DNA of 64,000 nucleotides, from positions 1,351,336 through 1,415,335 of the forward strand of contig BCHX01000006.1 of assembly GCA_001599755.1 (NCBI GenBank), read 5' to 3'. Positions within the stretch are counted from its first letter, which is position 1, and each line of letters starts with the position of its first letter. The notes beneath the pieces were generated by a model, which made no database searches, had not been told where the DNA came from, and saw only the letters and a list, made by a program, of their open reading frames with translations. Origin of the DNA: Gliomastix tumulicola. Lineage: Eukaryota > Ascomycota > Sordariomycetes > Hypocreales > Bionectriaceae. Both the position numbers and the translations under genes were made by a program. This document shows, one piece after another, positions 40,827 through 51,745 of the stretch.

Positions 40827-42779
40827 ATGGCAACCAACCAAACCGCGACAGAGGCGGTCGATTTCGCTCCACGTCGCAGACGAAACGGGCTGGATGTGCC
40901 AAAATCGGCTGGTCGTGGCCGAGTCGGTCGATCCAACTCGACATCCAGCGTTTTGGATACACACGACGAATTTCACCGTCGCCTGTACGATCCAGCATTA
41001 GCGCCACACTTGCAACGCAAGTCTGTCCGGCCTACCAAAGAGAATGGGGTCGCCAGCATTGTCGATTTCCTGCGAAACACCGAGCCACCATCCGACAACT
41101 TCATGTCCATACCCGACCAGCACGACGAGAGGGGGCGAGGCTGGGTCAAGTGGGCGAGCTTTGGTCGCAGCAAGTCAGCACCGCGAGGCCCTCCGTCGAT
41201 CCGCCTGCCCGACGCAGCAGTCTCGGGGACGACAATAGGAGGCCATCGCCACATTGCCATCACCATCCCATCGCAGGCCTTCCCCATGGGTGACCTCCCG
41301 AGGTCTCAGTACCCTGTGTATTCCACTCCGCCCTATTCGCTGTTGGGCGAAAGGAAGCCTATCCCGTCCCCAAATGGCTTCTACCAGACAGTCATCAACG
41401 ACAAAGGCACCGTCACCGTTCTGCGAACCATCGATGAGCAAGGCGGGCAGCATCGATCTGGCAGGCTCACTGCACAACGCAATACCCGCCAGGCGCTGTC
41501 GCGGAACGGCAGTATAGCCTCCAATGGCTCATATAGTCTCCCCCCGAGCCGAGGGACTGGCTCGGTGACCTTCGCTGATAGACTGCAGCGACCTCGGACC
41601 TCGCCGCAACGCTTTCCGACGCGCTCATCATCAAGGACGAGAATATCGGCGCATCAACCCGCCTCCATCGACAGCATTATCGCCGAGGATGACGAGTTTC
41701 CGAGAGCCTTGCTGGACGTCATTGATGATGATTATCAGAGGGAGGCAACGGCCGAGTTGTATGCCAACAAGCCACTTCCCAAAATCAAAGGAGAGGAAGA
41801 CAATACAACTGGTTCGCACGAGAGCAGCAACGACTCTGGAGCTGCGACTCTCCCAAACAATCCTCTTGGTACGAATGCGGAGAAGTCGGCCACAGCACCA
41901 AAGAATGTCGAGAGCCGCCGTGACAAGGTCCGCGATAAGAAACAGCGTGACCTTGACGCCCTGCTCTCTTTGAGGAAGAAGCGGGTACAGCCAACCAGGG
42001 ACAGGGACAGACCAGCTACCAGCCCGGAAGGACAGCCGACGCTTACCCCCATCAAGGTAGTCGTTGATGTAGAGCCAACCCCGGCTCCAGGAGACGAGAA
42101 GACTCCTCTTCCTCCTCCGAAAGACCCCAAGAGGCTTCAGTTCGAGACAACGACGCCCATCAGGAATCGAAACAGCGCCCCTGGTTCCCTAACCCCGCCA
42201 ATCATCCCAGGCGAAAAGCCTCGCGCTACAGAGGCAGCTGAGTCGCCTTCGCGCCGATCATTGCCCGTCCCTCCGAGGAAGCAAGTTCCCCTTGATCGCA
42301 CAGCGCTGTTGCGCCGTCGGGAATGGAACGCTACACGCAAACAAGAGCGCAAAGGCAAGGAGGCGAGGCCCTCGGTGGTGGCGCAAGCGAAGCGACTCGC
42401 GGCCGAGATGAACGACGACCCAAGCAACATGCAGGCCGTCGATCGGGAGATCCTCCGCCTGTACGAGGCGTTCCGGGAGCACCGCTTCCGAGAGATGGAG
42501 AAGCGGCTGCGCCGACTAGAGCGGAACGGCGACATCTGGCTGCGGGCGCTGGTCCCTGTGCTGCAGAGTCTCCATACGGGAGGTGTCCCGAGACCCGACT
42601 CGGCGCCTGTGCCCGGTCAGGGTCAGGACGATGACGAGGACACGGCCAGTCTGTATGGCAGCATCACCGAGAGCGAGGACCTTGATGGGCTGGATGCGAT
42701 CGAGCCCCTGATGAGAGAGCTTGCGGGAGCAGCGGCTGTGCGCCAGATGCGGTCAGCCAGGCTCCTACGCGCATTTTGA
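40827..42779 (+). CDS. Uncharacterised disordered fungal protein with C-terminal coiled coil
   Basis: One exon of 650 residues from the ATG at 40827; a longer frame begins at GTG and is not used. I do not recognise a catalytic domain. A better-ordered block near residues 80-205 includes VASIVDFLRNTEPPSDNFMS, a WVKWASFGRSKSAP basic segment, GGHRHIAITIPS, and NGFYQTVINDKGTVTVLRTID, and looks like a conserved module of filamentous fungi. The rest is Ser/Pro/Arg-rich and disordered. Residues about 545-600 are predicted helical or coiled coil (REILRLYEAFREHRFREMEK), followed by LRALVPVLQSLH and an acidic tail. Location and function are unknown. A scaffold or cell-polarity role is only a guess. Confidence 0.8.
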   Translation: MATNQTATEAVDFAPRRRRNGLDVPKSAGRGRVGRSNSTSSVLDTHDEFHRRLYDPALAPHLQRKSVRPTKENGVASIVDFLRNTEPPSDNFMSIPDQHDERGRGWVKWASFGRSKSAPRGPPSIRLPDAAVSGTTIGGHRHIAITIPSQAFPMGDLPRSQYPVYSTPPYSLLGERKPIPSPNGFYQTVINDKGTVTVLRTIDEQGGQHRSGRLTAQRNTRQALSRNGSIASNGSYSLPPSRGTGSVTFADRLQRPRTSPQRFPTRSSSRTRISAHQPASIDSIIAEDDEFPRALLDVIDDDYQREATAELYANKPLPKIKGEEDNTTGSHESSNDSGAATLPNNPLGTNAEKSATAPKNVESRRDKVRDKKQRDLDALLSLRKKRVQPTRDRDRPATSPEGQPTLTPIKVVVDVEPTPAPGDEKTPLPPPKDPKRLQFETTTPIRNRNSAPGSLTPPIIPGEKPRATEAAESPSRRSLPVPPRKQVPLDRTALLRRREWNATRKQERKGKEARPSVVAQAKRLAAEMNDDPSNMQAVDREILRLYEAFREHRFREMEKRLRRLERNGDIWLRALVPVLQSLHTGGVPRPDSAPVPGQGQDDDEDTASLYGSITESEDLDGLDAIEPLMRELAGAAAVRQMRSARLLRAF

Positions 42780-43616
42780 AGTGTAGATGGCACACTGAAT
42801 GTCGGTTTACATGAGGCATGGGCTGATTGATCATCTTGCATTACTATCTGTGGGAAGCCAAGCTGCCTCGAGTGCAGCTTCCTTCACCACGCACCTTCCT
42901 TTAGTGTTCCTTCCAGGTTCCGTCATTGGTTCCTTCCGCGTTTTCCCAACTGTCGCTTCCCGAAGGCGCCTTCCCTAGAATCTGAGCCTGCTCACGCACA
43001 TCACGCCTTCCGTCCTTCCTTCCCGCTCTTTCCTCTCTCTTCCATCCAGTCGTTACCAGACAATTAATTGGACATTAGATACCCTGGACCCACACTCACA
43101 TCATGAGCAAGCGAATCACTCGAGTTACGAGCATTGATCTGATTTCGTACCATCCATCAATTATAATTATACCTAATTAAAACTGCTTCTTTTTTTGTTT
43201 GACACTTCTGAGTCTCTCTGCTTGTGTAAGTAAGCCTCCCGAGGCGTGCAGTTTTTCTGTTACATTCATATGATCCCTGGGATCTCGCCGAGATCTCAGT
43301 TATGCATAATGCCCGATTCCGGCGTACCCGCTTGCCGATGCATGCACTAAGTCAGTGACGTCGATCATTGTCAGCATCAGCTTTCCCCTGGTCGCATCAT
43401 CGATATTCGGCAACACAATAACCTTTGATCAAAACGTGTATATTTCGCAGGAGCATGCGTTTGCAGGATGTAACCTCAATGGATTTGATGTAGCTAGTAA
43501 CTGTAGTAGAACGCTAGTAGTCTTCCAGTGTATACACACGTAGGTGGTCACTTCCAGAACCATCACAACCCCAGGCGTCCATATACAGAGAGGCATTCAC
43601 TCGACACAAGACCAAC
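42780..43616. other. Intergenic region before the SDR gene
   Basis: No gene recognised. The first part is CT-rich (TTCC repeats near 42890-43045), and the second is AT-rich promoter or leader of the SDR gene. Confidence 0.55.
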
Positions 43617-44450
43617 ATGTCCGCCCCCTGGATCTTCATCTGCCCGTCCAGCCGGGGGATAGGCCTCGCCCTCACCCGCCGTCTCCTCCAGACGACAACC
43701 CTGCCCATCCTCGCTTCCACGCGCCGCGACCCGTCGTCCACCAAATCCAGCATCCTCGACGGCCTGCCCAGGGACGCCGACCTCCTTGCTCCCCGGCTGT
43801 CCGTGGTCACTCTCGACGTCACAGACGAGTCGTCGATCCGGGATGCCGCCGCCCGCGCAAAGGAGCTGTTCCCGCCCAAGACGCACCACCTGCATCTCGC
43901 CTGTGCCATACCGGGTGTGCTTCATCCGGAGAAGAATCCCAGGCAGATCGACGCCGCGCTGAGTCTGGAGACGTTCCGCATCAACACCATCGGCCCTCTG
44001 CTCCTGATCAAGCACTTTAGCGAGCTGCTGCCTAGGAAGAGCACGGACATCGGGCAGACATCCAACGAGAAAGTGTCAGAGTCAGAAGGCTCGGTCTGTC
44101 TCCCGCAGCACGCGACATGGCTGAGCATGTCTGCCCGCGTAGGTTCTATCTCGGATAATAGAGCCGGCGGATGGTACTCCTATCGTGCGAGCAAGACGGC
44201 CGTCAGCAGCGTTAGCAAAAGCTTTGACAATTATCTCAAGGCGAGCAGCGGTGACAATGCGATGGCTGTCAGCTACCACCCTGGGACCGTCAAGACGGAT
44301 CTCAGCAAGGATTTCTGGGCCAGTGTCGAGAAGGACAAACTGTTCAGCCCAGAATACGCTGCCGAGCGGATGACTGACGTGATCAGCGGGCTTGAGCTGA
44401 GCCAGAGGGGCAAGTGCTGGGACTGGAAGAACGAGGAGGTTCCCCCTTGA
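43617..44450 (+). CDS. Short-chain dehydrogenase/reductase
   Basis: NAD(P)-dependent SDR of 277 residues in one exon, closest in layout to the C-factor (CsgA)-like classical SDRs. The nucleotide loop is SSRGIGLAL (11-19) in place of the usual TGxxxGIG, with the first glycine replaced by Ser. LDVTD at 66-70 binds the adenine ring. Asn123 (RINTIGPLLL), Ser170/Ser172, Tyr189 and Lys193 (YRASK) form the catalytic set. PGTVKTDLSKDF follows, as in many family members. The substrate is unknown. It stands between unrelated genes. Confidence 0.87.
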   Translation: MSAPWIFICPSSRGIGLALTRRLLQTTTLPILASTRRDPSSTKSSILDGLPRDADLLAPRLSVVTLDVTDESSIRDAAARAKELFPPKTHHLHLACAIPGVLHPEKNPRQIDAALSLETFRINTIGPLLLIKHFSELLPRKSTDIGQTSNEKVSESEGSVCLPQHATWLSMSARVGSISDNRAGGWYSYRASKTAVSSVSKSFDNYLKASSGDNAMAVSYHPGTVKTDLSKDFWASVEKDKLFSPEYAAERMTDVISGLELSQRGKCWDWKNEEVPP

Positions 44451-44700
44451 TCGGCTTTGGTCCGCATCGATATTACATAGGTAGCCTTTGGACATGTCAA
44501 TGTCTGGCGAGGGAAAACGGAGCTGCAGCGCCTTGAGCTCTATTATGTGTCAATATTATCAATCAACCAAATGACCTACTCCAAACCAACCCAAGGAGTA
44601 ACGACGTTGTACATGTGCAAATAAAGGCGTGTCTCGCTTTTTGGTGTCCCTAGGAAACTCCATCTATACCATACATGATAGCCCTCGTGACGCTGATGTT

Positions 44701-45958
44701 TTACAAGGCGACCTCCTGGAAGGATGAGCCGTCATGCGCCGTTGCTAGCTTCTTCCCGCCCTGCTCGTCCTTGCCTTCGTCAGAGTCTTCCTCGTCTTCC
44801 TCGTCGGCGCTCTCCTCCTTGTCCTTGTCGTCTTCTTTCGGTCTCAGCGGGACTTGATGGCCCTCTTTATCCTCCAGGCGGACCTTCTGCTCCTCCTCCT
44901 CTGGCGCTCTTGCTTTCGGCTCTGATTCGGCGATGGCCTTTTGCTCAGATGCCTCCTCGTCCTCGTCTGATTCGGACGAGCTCGGCGCTTCGGCCTTGTC
45001 CTTCTTGGGTACCTCGGGCTTCTGCTCCTCCTCTGCCGACGCACCTGGTACACTTGCCGGCGGTGCTGCAGGCGGAACTTGGGGAGCAGCACTCTGAGGC
45101 GTCACCGGAGTCGCCGCCGCCTCTTCCACCTGGGGCCCAGGCCTCATGGCATCGAGGTAGAACTTGGTCACACCCAGGATCCTGCCATTCTTCTCACAGG
45201 CGTCCACCCACTCGGGCCGCACGACGGGGATATTCTGCTCCACGGCCTTCTCCCACGCCTGGCCCCTCCCTTCCGTCGTGACAAAGTGCGTCGTGTCGAT
45301 CCGCACGCCGTCGACAATCTTGGCCCCGATCCTCTCGACCGCCTGCGTCAGGTGCTCCCTGACGGCCGCGGACAGGATGCCCGTCGTGATGGTGACGCCG
45401 CTTAGATCCGTCATCTTGTGCGTCCGCACCGTCACCCGCTCGCTGTGGAAGGTGCCCGCGCTCGTGCGCAGGACGAGGTGGAACGTGTACTCGGTGTCGA
45501 CGGCGAGGCCGCTGATTTTGGTGCTGTGCATCGACAGGGGCCGCGGGATGTTGCCCGCCTTCTGCCCGTTGCGGTACAGGCTCAGGGAGATGAGGCTCGC
45601 CGTCGCGAGGCGGATGGGCTCCCACTCGAGGACGACCGAGGTCTGCGTCGCGTTGCGGCACGTGAGGACGGGCGTCGCGGGCTCCTCGGCGCCGAAGGAG
45701 CTGTAGATCTGGTCCTGGAGCGCGCGGAACTCCCTCTTGGCGACGTCCTCCTTTGTCGTGTTCTGGGCGACATTGATGTCGACGATGCTGCCGGAGGCGA
45801 TGTCGGGAGGGAGCAGGATCGAAGGGAATTCAATCTGGTAGCTGCGTTAGCAAGTGCGATGCGCTGCGAGTGGGAGCTCAACATACTAGGCGTTTGTCAG
45901 GCGTGAGGAGCACCGTCACGCCAGCGTCGACCTTGCCGACAGTCAAAGACACGAGCAT
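44701..45958 (-). CDS. CHS5: Exomer scaffold subunit Chs5
   Basis: Chs5-type component of the exomer coat that exports chitin synthase and other cargo from the trans-Golgi. Exons 45958..45887 and 45834..44701, with a 52 nt intron using the second of two nearby acceptors, give 401 residues. Residues 1-50 form the N-terminal Chs5 dimerisation segment (SLTVGKVDAGVTVLLTPDKRL). An FN3 domain follows at about 75-165 (VLTCRNATQTSVVLEWEPI...VDTEYTFHLVLRT), then a BRCT domain at about 170-260 (GVTITTGILSAAVREHL...PVVRPEWVDACEKNG). The rest is an acidic Lys/Glu-rich disordered tail. It is shorter than yeast Chs5 (671) because the tail is short. Confidence 0.92.
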
Positions 45959-46425
45959 GATGTCTTGCTGTCTGTGTCTGAAGTTGCGAGTAGTGGTGAT
46001 GTGGTTCGTAAGACAAGTCGCAAGTTCCAATTGGTGTGGTCGCAGCTCCTTGACCAAGGTGTCATTAGCTGCTGATTGTTGGCTGGGGCAGGAAATCTGA
46101 TTGGAGCCCCTGATTTGGAGATGCGAGGTCGACAGAAAACACACCCAACCATTATATTTAATATGGGCCAATCTATGCAATCTTATTTTGTCATGTTATG
46201 CATCATCAAGGTACCGCAAGACCCACCCACCATCACGCATCAACATCTTCTCCCGTTGTTTCACAGCATCACAAATCAATGCAGCTGTCTCTACGGGGGC
46301 TCATTCCGGCTAAGGCTCATGGAGGCAACGCCCGTCTTCTTTATTCACAATATCTACTAGGCCAGAAGCTGCCATTGGATAGACCAGGCATTCATTCCTC
46401 CAATATCGATGGCATCAATGCTCCT
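45959..46425. other. Intergenic region, PL20 3' flank/CHS5 promoter
   Basis: Both neighbours are on the minus strand. The region is AT-rich with no gene recognised. Confidence 0.55.
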
Positions 46426-47205
46426 TTACGACTGATCAGGGTCGACATCCTTGAACTCGGTCCCGACAGCAATCTCATCGTACCAGATCTGGCGGAAAGG
46501 CTGGTTGCCCGCCATATACCCATCATCATACCAGCTGTTGGCATACAATCCCACGCGGAACTGGAAGCGCTCGTCGTCGTTGACCGTCGTGGCGACATTG
46601 TACCGCTCAAAGACCTTCTGCCCGTCGAACCAGATCTTGTACTCGCCCGTGTTGTCGCTCTTCCAGCGCACCTGCAGGATGACCTTGTGCCAGACGCCCG
46701 CGCGCACCGTGGCCAGGTTGTCGAGCTGCTCGATCCTGCGGCTGCAGTCGGGCTGGCGGTAGCTGCCGCTGACGATGCGCGACGTGAGCTGGTTGCCCTT
46801 GATCCAGAGCATCGACGACGGCATCCAGTCGTCGCCGCCGCAGCCCGCGCCGGGCCGGTTCGCGATGAACTGCGCGATGTTGTAGCCCTGGCTCGTGAAC
46901 TCCCAGCCCTCGGACAGGCGGAACATGAAGCCGTAGAAGCGCGCGTCGTGGCGCCGGTAGCCGTCGTTGACGTCGCCCTCGGAGTGGTAGCGCCCGTTGT
47001 AGCTGGCGTCGTAGCGCTGCGTCATCTTGAGCGAGGTCGCGCCCTCGTAGGCCACGTTGCTGACCTGCTCGACCGTGCCCTGGTGCTCCTCGCGGACGAA
47101 GCTCCAGCCGCTGCGGGTGCCCGAGTTGTAGAAGAGCCGTGTGGCCTCGGTCACGGGCAACAGGAGGGCCACGGAGGCGAGGAGTAGCGTCTTGAGGGCG
47201 ACCAT
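46426..47205 (-). CDS. Secreted glucuronan lyase, polysaccharide lyase family 20
   Basis: Extracellular endo-acting lyase of family PL20, which cleaves beta-1,4-linked polyglucuronic acid. From the ATG at 47205 it has 259 residues; a longer upstream frame lacks a signal peptide and is rejected. The signal peptide is VALKTLLLASVALLLPV with cleavage near TEA-T. The mature jelly-roll domain shows FYNSGTRSGWSFVREEHQG, RFYGFMFRLSEGWEF and KIWFDGQKVFERYNV, and ends with RQIWYDEIAVGTEF. The length agrees with the Trichoderma enzyme. This enzyme suggests a saprotroph or plant- or algal-litter user. It has no CAZyme neighbours. Confidence 0.87.
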   Translation of the reverse strand: MVALKTLLLASVALLLPVTEATRLFYNSGTRSGWSFVREEHQGTVEQVSNVAYEGATSLKMTQRYDASYNGRYHSEGDVNDGYRRHDARFYGFMFRLSEGWEFTSQGYNIAQFIANRPGAGCGGDDWMPSSMLWIKGNQLTSRIVSGSYRQPDCSRRIEQLDNLATVRAGVWHKVILQVRWKSDNTGEYKIWFDGQKVFERYNVATTVNDDERFQFRVGLYANSWYDDGYMAGNQPFRQIWYDEIAVGTEFKDVDPDQS

Positions 47206-48102
47206 GGTAAGATATAGCTGAGTGTTTTGGTTTCTTGATGTAATGCTATGAGTCTCTTGCTTCTCTTGATCAACTTCAACATCTACACCGACCTCCTCTG
47301 CCGTATTTATATCCAGAGACCTCACACGAGCATCATCGCAGAAAGGAAAAAAAAAAAAAGAGGCCCTGTCAAAGTGACAATACGACCTCCCCAATGCGGC
47401 TTCGTTGAAACCCTAGATACGAGCCTTGCTAATCAACCCCCCCATCTGCCGACGAACAGACAGGACGTCCAGGGCCATCGCTAATGCACGTTTCGACTTG
47501 TTTCGGCCCTAATATTCGAACTGGCTGACGAGAGCAAGCCCGACGACGTTTGAAGCTAATCACATCTCGGCAGCATGTCACCGCCCGGCAAGAGGCGAAG
47601 GGAACGTAGCCTAATTCCCATCTCTGCTGCGACCTCTCCTCATGGTCTGGGGTGATCGGCCCGCAACGATACCCGGATAGGCAACTTGCTATGCCCTGGC
47701 GGCCGACTCGTCTGTGCTGTCGAGGCCCTCCACTTGCCCTATCTAAACTCCAGGTCCGAAGCCATACATATTAGCGCCCTGGAGGGGGGGCAGGGTGAGG
47801 GTTCTGGCAAGGTGATAGTTTACGCAATTGGAACTGCTGGGTACGCGTATTTGACATACGAATTGCCTGGTGGGCTCATTCGTGTGTGTTGGTGATGGGT
47901 TCGGAGTGCTTGGTCATACGACCGAAGCGTCCACAACGTCGAGGGTATCGATGGCTTGCTTGCCGTTGAAGTTTGAGCGACAGTGTACTGGTTCAAGGTG
48001 CAAAGACTGCTTTCTATTATGTGGTATCCGTACTAGTTCAAGCCCCGTTACTCCAAACAAGATGTTGTACAACAAAACATAGCTAATGTACATGGGTACT
48101 CA
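47206..48102. other. Intergenic region upstream of PL20
   Basis: About 0.9 kb with no gene. An A-run at 47347-47359 lies about 140 bp upstream of the lyase start. A B-box-like GTTCAAGCCCC near 48036 lacks a matching A box, so no tRNA is called. Confidence 0.55.
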
Positions 48103-48921
48103 TCAGTCCCTTGGGCGAAAAGTCCTCGTGCCCGGGGTGCCAGAGCCGTAGGAGTTCCCATTACGAGGACGCGGCGGCGGTCCGGGTGTTCGAGGGCCCT
48201 TGATGCCCCCGGACTGTGAAGGCAGGGCCCTTTGGCCCGTCAACCTCTCCAGGTGCCGCACCATGGCCGGACCAAAATCCTCTCTGCGCGTGTAATCCCA
48301 GACCTTGAGGGGCTCCGCGACGTGCAGCCAGAACGTCCCCTTGATGTCCCGCTTCCCGCTGCCGGGGGCCGCGCGCCCGTACTTGTCGTACCCGTGCTGC
48401 TCGAGCGCCGCCCACAGCCTGCTCTTCAGCCACCGCGCCGTCTTGATCCGGACGACGGCGTTCACGTCCTGCGCGGCCGTCGTCTGCACCCAGAGCGGCT
48501 GCGTCAGCGCCCTGTGCGCCGTCCGGTCCAGCCATGCCTGCTGCATCGGGTGGCCCGCCGGGCTCATGTACTTGTGGTCCTTGGCCGGCAGCACGTGGCG
48601 CTCGCAGAAGCGCGGCGAGACGCCCATCTGCGTCGCCACGAACTGCGCGCAGTACCACATCTTGCCCGTGTCCCACTCGAGCCCGTAGCGGGAGACGAAG
48701 TCCAGCACGGGCTGCTGCGCGAAGAGCTTGCCGTCGCGCAGGAAGGAGCTGCTTTCGTCCAGGATCGTGGTTCTGCAGAACTTGACGCCCGGCGGCGGTC
48801 CCGGTCCCCGGGCTACTGCCGACGTCGAGAAGGGGAGGAGGCGGAGGAGGAGGGAGCGGCGAGGGGTCGACGGAGAGAATGGACGGAGCATCGCGCGGAG
48901 AGGTGCTGATGCTACCGCCAT
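48103..48921 (-). CDS. Putative mitochondrial protein of unknown function
   Basis: Single exon, 272 residues. The first ~40 residues are rich in Arg, Ser, Leu and Ala with no acid (PLRAMLRPFSPSTPRRSLLLRLLPFSTS), a strong mitochondrial presequence. The core has Trp and His-rich sequence (KMWYCAQFVATQMGVSPRF, RHVLPAKDHKYMSPAGHP, RIKTARWLKSRLWAALEQHGY) and the tail is Gly/Pro/Arg-rich and disordered. I do not recognise the family. The compact basic core and targeting signal would fit a mitochondrial ribosome, RNA or assembly factor, but that is inference. Confidence 0.72.
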   Translation of the reverse strand: MAVASAPLRAMLRPFSPSTPRRSLLLRLLPFSTSAVARGPGPPPGVKFCRTTILDESSSFLRDGKLFAQQPVLDFVSRYGLEWDTGKMWYCAQFVATQMGVSPRFCERHVLPAKDHKYMSPAGHPMQQAWLDRTAHRALTQPLWVQTTAAQDVNAVVRIKTARWLKSRLWAALEQHGYDKYGRAAPGSGKRDIKGTFWLHVAEPLKVWDYTRREDFGPAMVRHLERLTGQRALPSQSGGIKGPRTPGPPPRPRNGNSYGSGTPGTRTFRPRD

Positions 48922-50051
48922 GCTGATGGTTGGGTTGCGCAGCTCCTACTCATCTTCGCTAGCTTGCGAAGGGGGCGACAGTCGATGGCCAGGCGGTGAT
49001 CGCAAGCCGGGCCTTGAAATGCCGGTTGGGAAGGGGTCGGACCGTCGTATACGCTCCGTCGTTGACTTTGCTTCTTTGTCCTGCCACCAGAAAGTATGAT
49101 ACTCTCCATCGATTTAGACTCGCAACTTTGGTAACGACTGATGACTAATCGCACTAGTTTATCGCGATAAGATAAGGACCCGGCACGAATGCCATACCTT
49201 ACCTTGCTTGCACGAATCCAAACAATTGAGATCTGCCAACGTGATGCGCCAAGAAAACTTGCCATCATCAGCATCATCCTCCCGTTCTAGACTGCCGCTG
49301 CGCTTTCGAGTTCCCAAAAGCCCAACGCCTGCACCCGAAAACTCGCCCCATGAGGAATCATCCTGACACAGGCGCAGCACAGATTGAGTCATCGACATGA
49401 CTTGGACAGCCCCACTTGAGGTCCCGGAGTTAGCAGCAGGGTGACAGAAAAGAAGCCGCCCCAAATGGAACGACATCCTACGATCTGCTGATGCCACAAG
49501 ATGGGAGAACTGCCTTCGGAAAGAGTCGTGTCTGAATACCCAGCCATAATGAGTCTGACTTTGTCAGACCGCCGTTCAGAGGGATGAGACATCCAGTCCA
49601 CAACTAAGCTGATGTTCGCCTCTTTTTCAGTGCAGCCGATCAGACATCCAAGAAACCTGGAAGCACCACAACTCGCTGCGGGAACAGGCTCCATAGACCA
49701 CCCTGTAAGGTACCTGTGCATAAACAAGGCGCAACCCGACAGCGAGTCGCTCTTTTAGTTCCGAGACAACAAGCAAAGCAAATGGGAGCGGCAGAAAGAG
49801 CAACGCCACGGGCCACATGATGTGAATCGGAATGGAAATAAAAGAACAACCAACCAAACCAACCAACCACTAAAAGCAAGCAGCCCACCACCACCACCGC
49901 CACCCTACACTTTATTTTTTCTATTTTTTTCGCAACCAGCCGTGAAAAACCATAAAAGCACGTTGTGCCCGTCAGCTCTCGGCCATCCTCTTAGCCAACT
50001 TCCAACACAAACAACAACACATACGAAAACTCACCGAAATAATACGTCAAG
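48922..50051. promoter_or_regulatory. Divergent region, mitochondrial protein/eIF1A
   Basis: About 1.1 kb. Two minus-strand frames (49159..49497, 49389..49727) have no recognisable features and look like chance. The last 200 bases are A/C-rich (CCAACCAA near 49848-49868, CAC repeats) and form the eIF1A leader. Confidence 0.5.
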
Positions 50052-50850
50052 ATGCCTAAGAACAAGGGAAAGGTACGGTAGATTTCTTCGCATTTTCTTC
50101 TCCAGGGAAAACAAAGATAAACACCCCCGGCGCGCGCGCGATCGAAATTACTCTTGCGACAACCCCGCCCCCACCATTCATTCACTCGCACCGCGCCGTT
50201 TCCTGGGGGGGGAAGGGAGAAGGGAGAGCGAGGCTCTCACGATACATACCGACGCGCGAACTTTGATGCTGACGAGTCTTGAAACTTATAGGGTGGCAAG
50301 AACCGAAGAAGGGGTACCAAGGAGAACGATGACCAGCGACGAGAGCTCACGTTCAAGGAGGACGGCCAGGAGTACGCCCAGGTCGTCAAGATGCTCGGTA
50401 ACGGCCGACTGGAGGCTATGTGCTTCGACGGCACCAAGCGTCTAGCAAACGTACGTGTCTTCCTTCATATTTCCCCATTCGCGGGTCACACGCAGATTCT
50501 AGTCAAGACAAAAATCACTGACAAACTTCTCCCCTCTGCAGATCCGCGGCAAGATGCGCAAGAAGGTCTGGATCAACCAGGGCGACATCATCCTCCTCTC
50601 CCTCCGCGACTTCCAGGACGACAAGGGCGACGTCATCCTCAAGTACACGGCCGACGAGGCCCGCGCCCTCAAGTCCTACGGCGAGCTGCCCGAGAACGCC
50701 AAGATCAACGAGACCGACACCTTTGGCCAGGACGGCGGCGACGACGCCGGCTTCGAGTTCGGCGACGCGGACTCGGAGGACGAGGCGTCTGACGAGGCGG
50801 CGGCCGGCGGCGCGGGCGGCAAGAAGGAGGTTGACATTGACGACATCTGA
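50052..50850 (+). CDS. TIF11: Translation initiation factor eIF1A
   Basis: Cytosolic eIF1A, needed for scanning and start-codon selection on the 40S subunit. Exons 50052..50072 (21 nt, MPKNKGK), 50292..50450 and 50542..50850 give 162 residues. The OB-fold core is GGKNRRRGTKEND...ELTFKEDGQEYAQVVKMLGNGRLEAMCFDGTKRLANIRGKMRKKVWI, broken here by the second intron after LAN. The acidic C-terminal tail ends in KEVDIDDI, which matches the conserved DIDDI end. The first intron of 219 nt is long for the window. Confidence 0.96.
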
Positions 50851-51745
50851 GCCCCCAAGCCAAGCCAAGCCAGCCTTCCCTTTTTTTTTTTTGCCCGCCT
50901 TTCTTTTCTTTTTCTTTTTTCCCGCACTCTCAGAAACACACACCAATTTTCATCTATTTACCTGGTCTTGTCTCGGATACCCTCGCGCGCGAGCGGTATG
51001 TTTCATACGACAGAGTATTTTGGTGGAGAGAAAAAACAGTCAAGGTTGAATCTCCAGGGGGGTTAGATATATATACCTCTCTGCAGGTATGGCCGGCAGC
51101 TGTTGAGAAAGTACTGTCTTCTCTCTCAGGGTCAGGGTTCCCTTTATTCCGTGAATATTGGGAACCAAGACTCCACGCGACAGTCATCGGAGTCGAGAAA
51201 TGGGGCCACGGTGGGAGAGACGTCGTGGCCCGTCTGAAGCTTTCCCTTTCATCTATCGATTTTTATAGTCTTCTCTGACGCTAAATATTACAAGAAGATG
51301 CACATTTTCTGGTCTAAATATGGTGATGTTGTGGTACTTCAGGCGGCGTTCGTTCCACCGTCACTTAGCAAGCCCAGGTCGTAGAAACATAATTGTTATC
51401 AATTTTCTGTCTCCTCTTCTGCTGGAGGGAACAAGATAAAGGATACCTCGTGAGGCTGCCGTTGCCCAACACCCAGAACACCGCAGGGGCTCGCCCCCTG
51501 GCTTGGGGGACCTGACCCCAGATCCATACCTTGAAAAGCGTTGGACGCCTGCCAAGAGAGAGGTATTGCAAAAGTAGAAATAGATACACACACTTCGCTT
51601 CTCATCTATAGAATCCCGCCACCTTTTGAATGTCAAGCACTCTGTGCAGCACTGGTAGCTCGGTGTTCTTGACATACTAGTGATCGTGTCCGTCGCTCTT
51701 TTCACCACTGTCCACTCAGTCCGCCTCCTTCCTATCATTCTCAGT
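50851..51745. other. Convergent 3' intergenic region
   Basis: 3' flanks of eIF1A and the WASP gene, with T-rich runs just after the eIF1A stop (50880-50920). No gene recognised. Confidence 0.55.

Noticed and set aside
46198..47187. 329-codon plus-strand frame opposite the PL20 gene
   Set aside because: Shadow of the lyase. The minus strand has a signal peptide and family motifs.
48025..48060. tRNA B-box-like sequence
   Set aside because: No matching A box or acceptor-stem pairing could be found in the right spacing.
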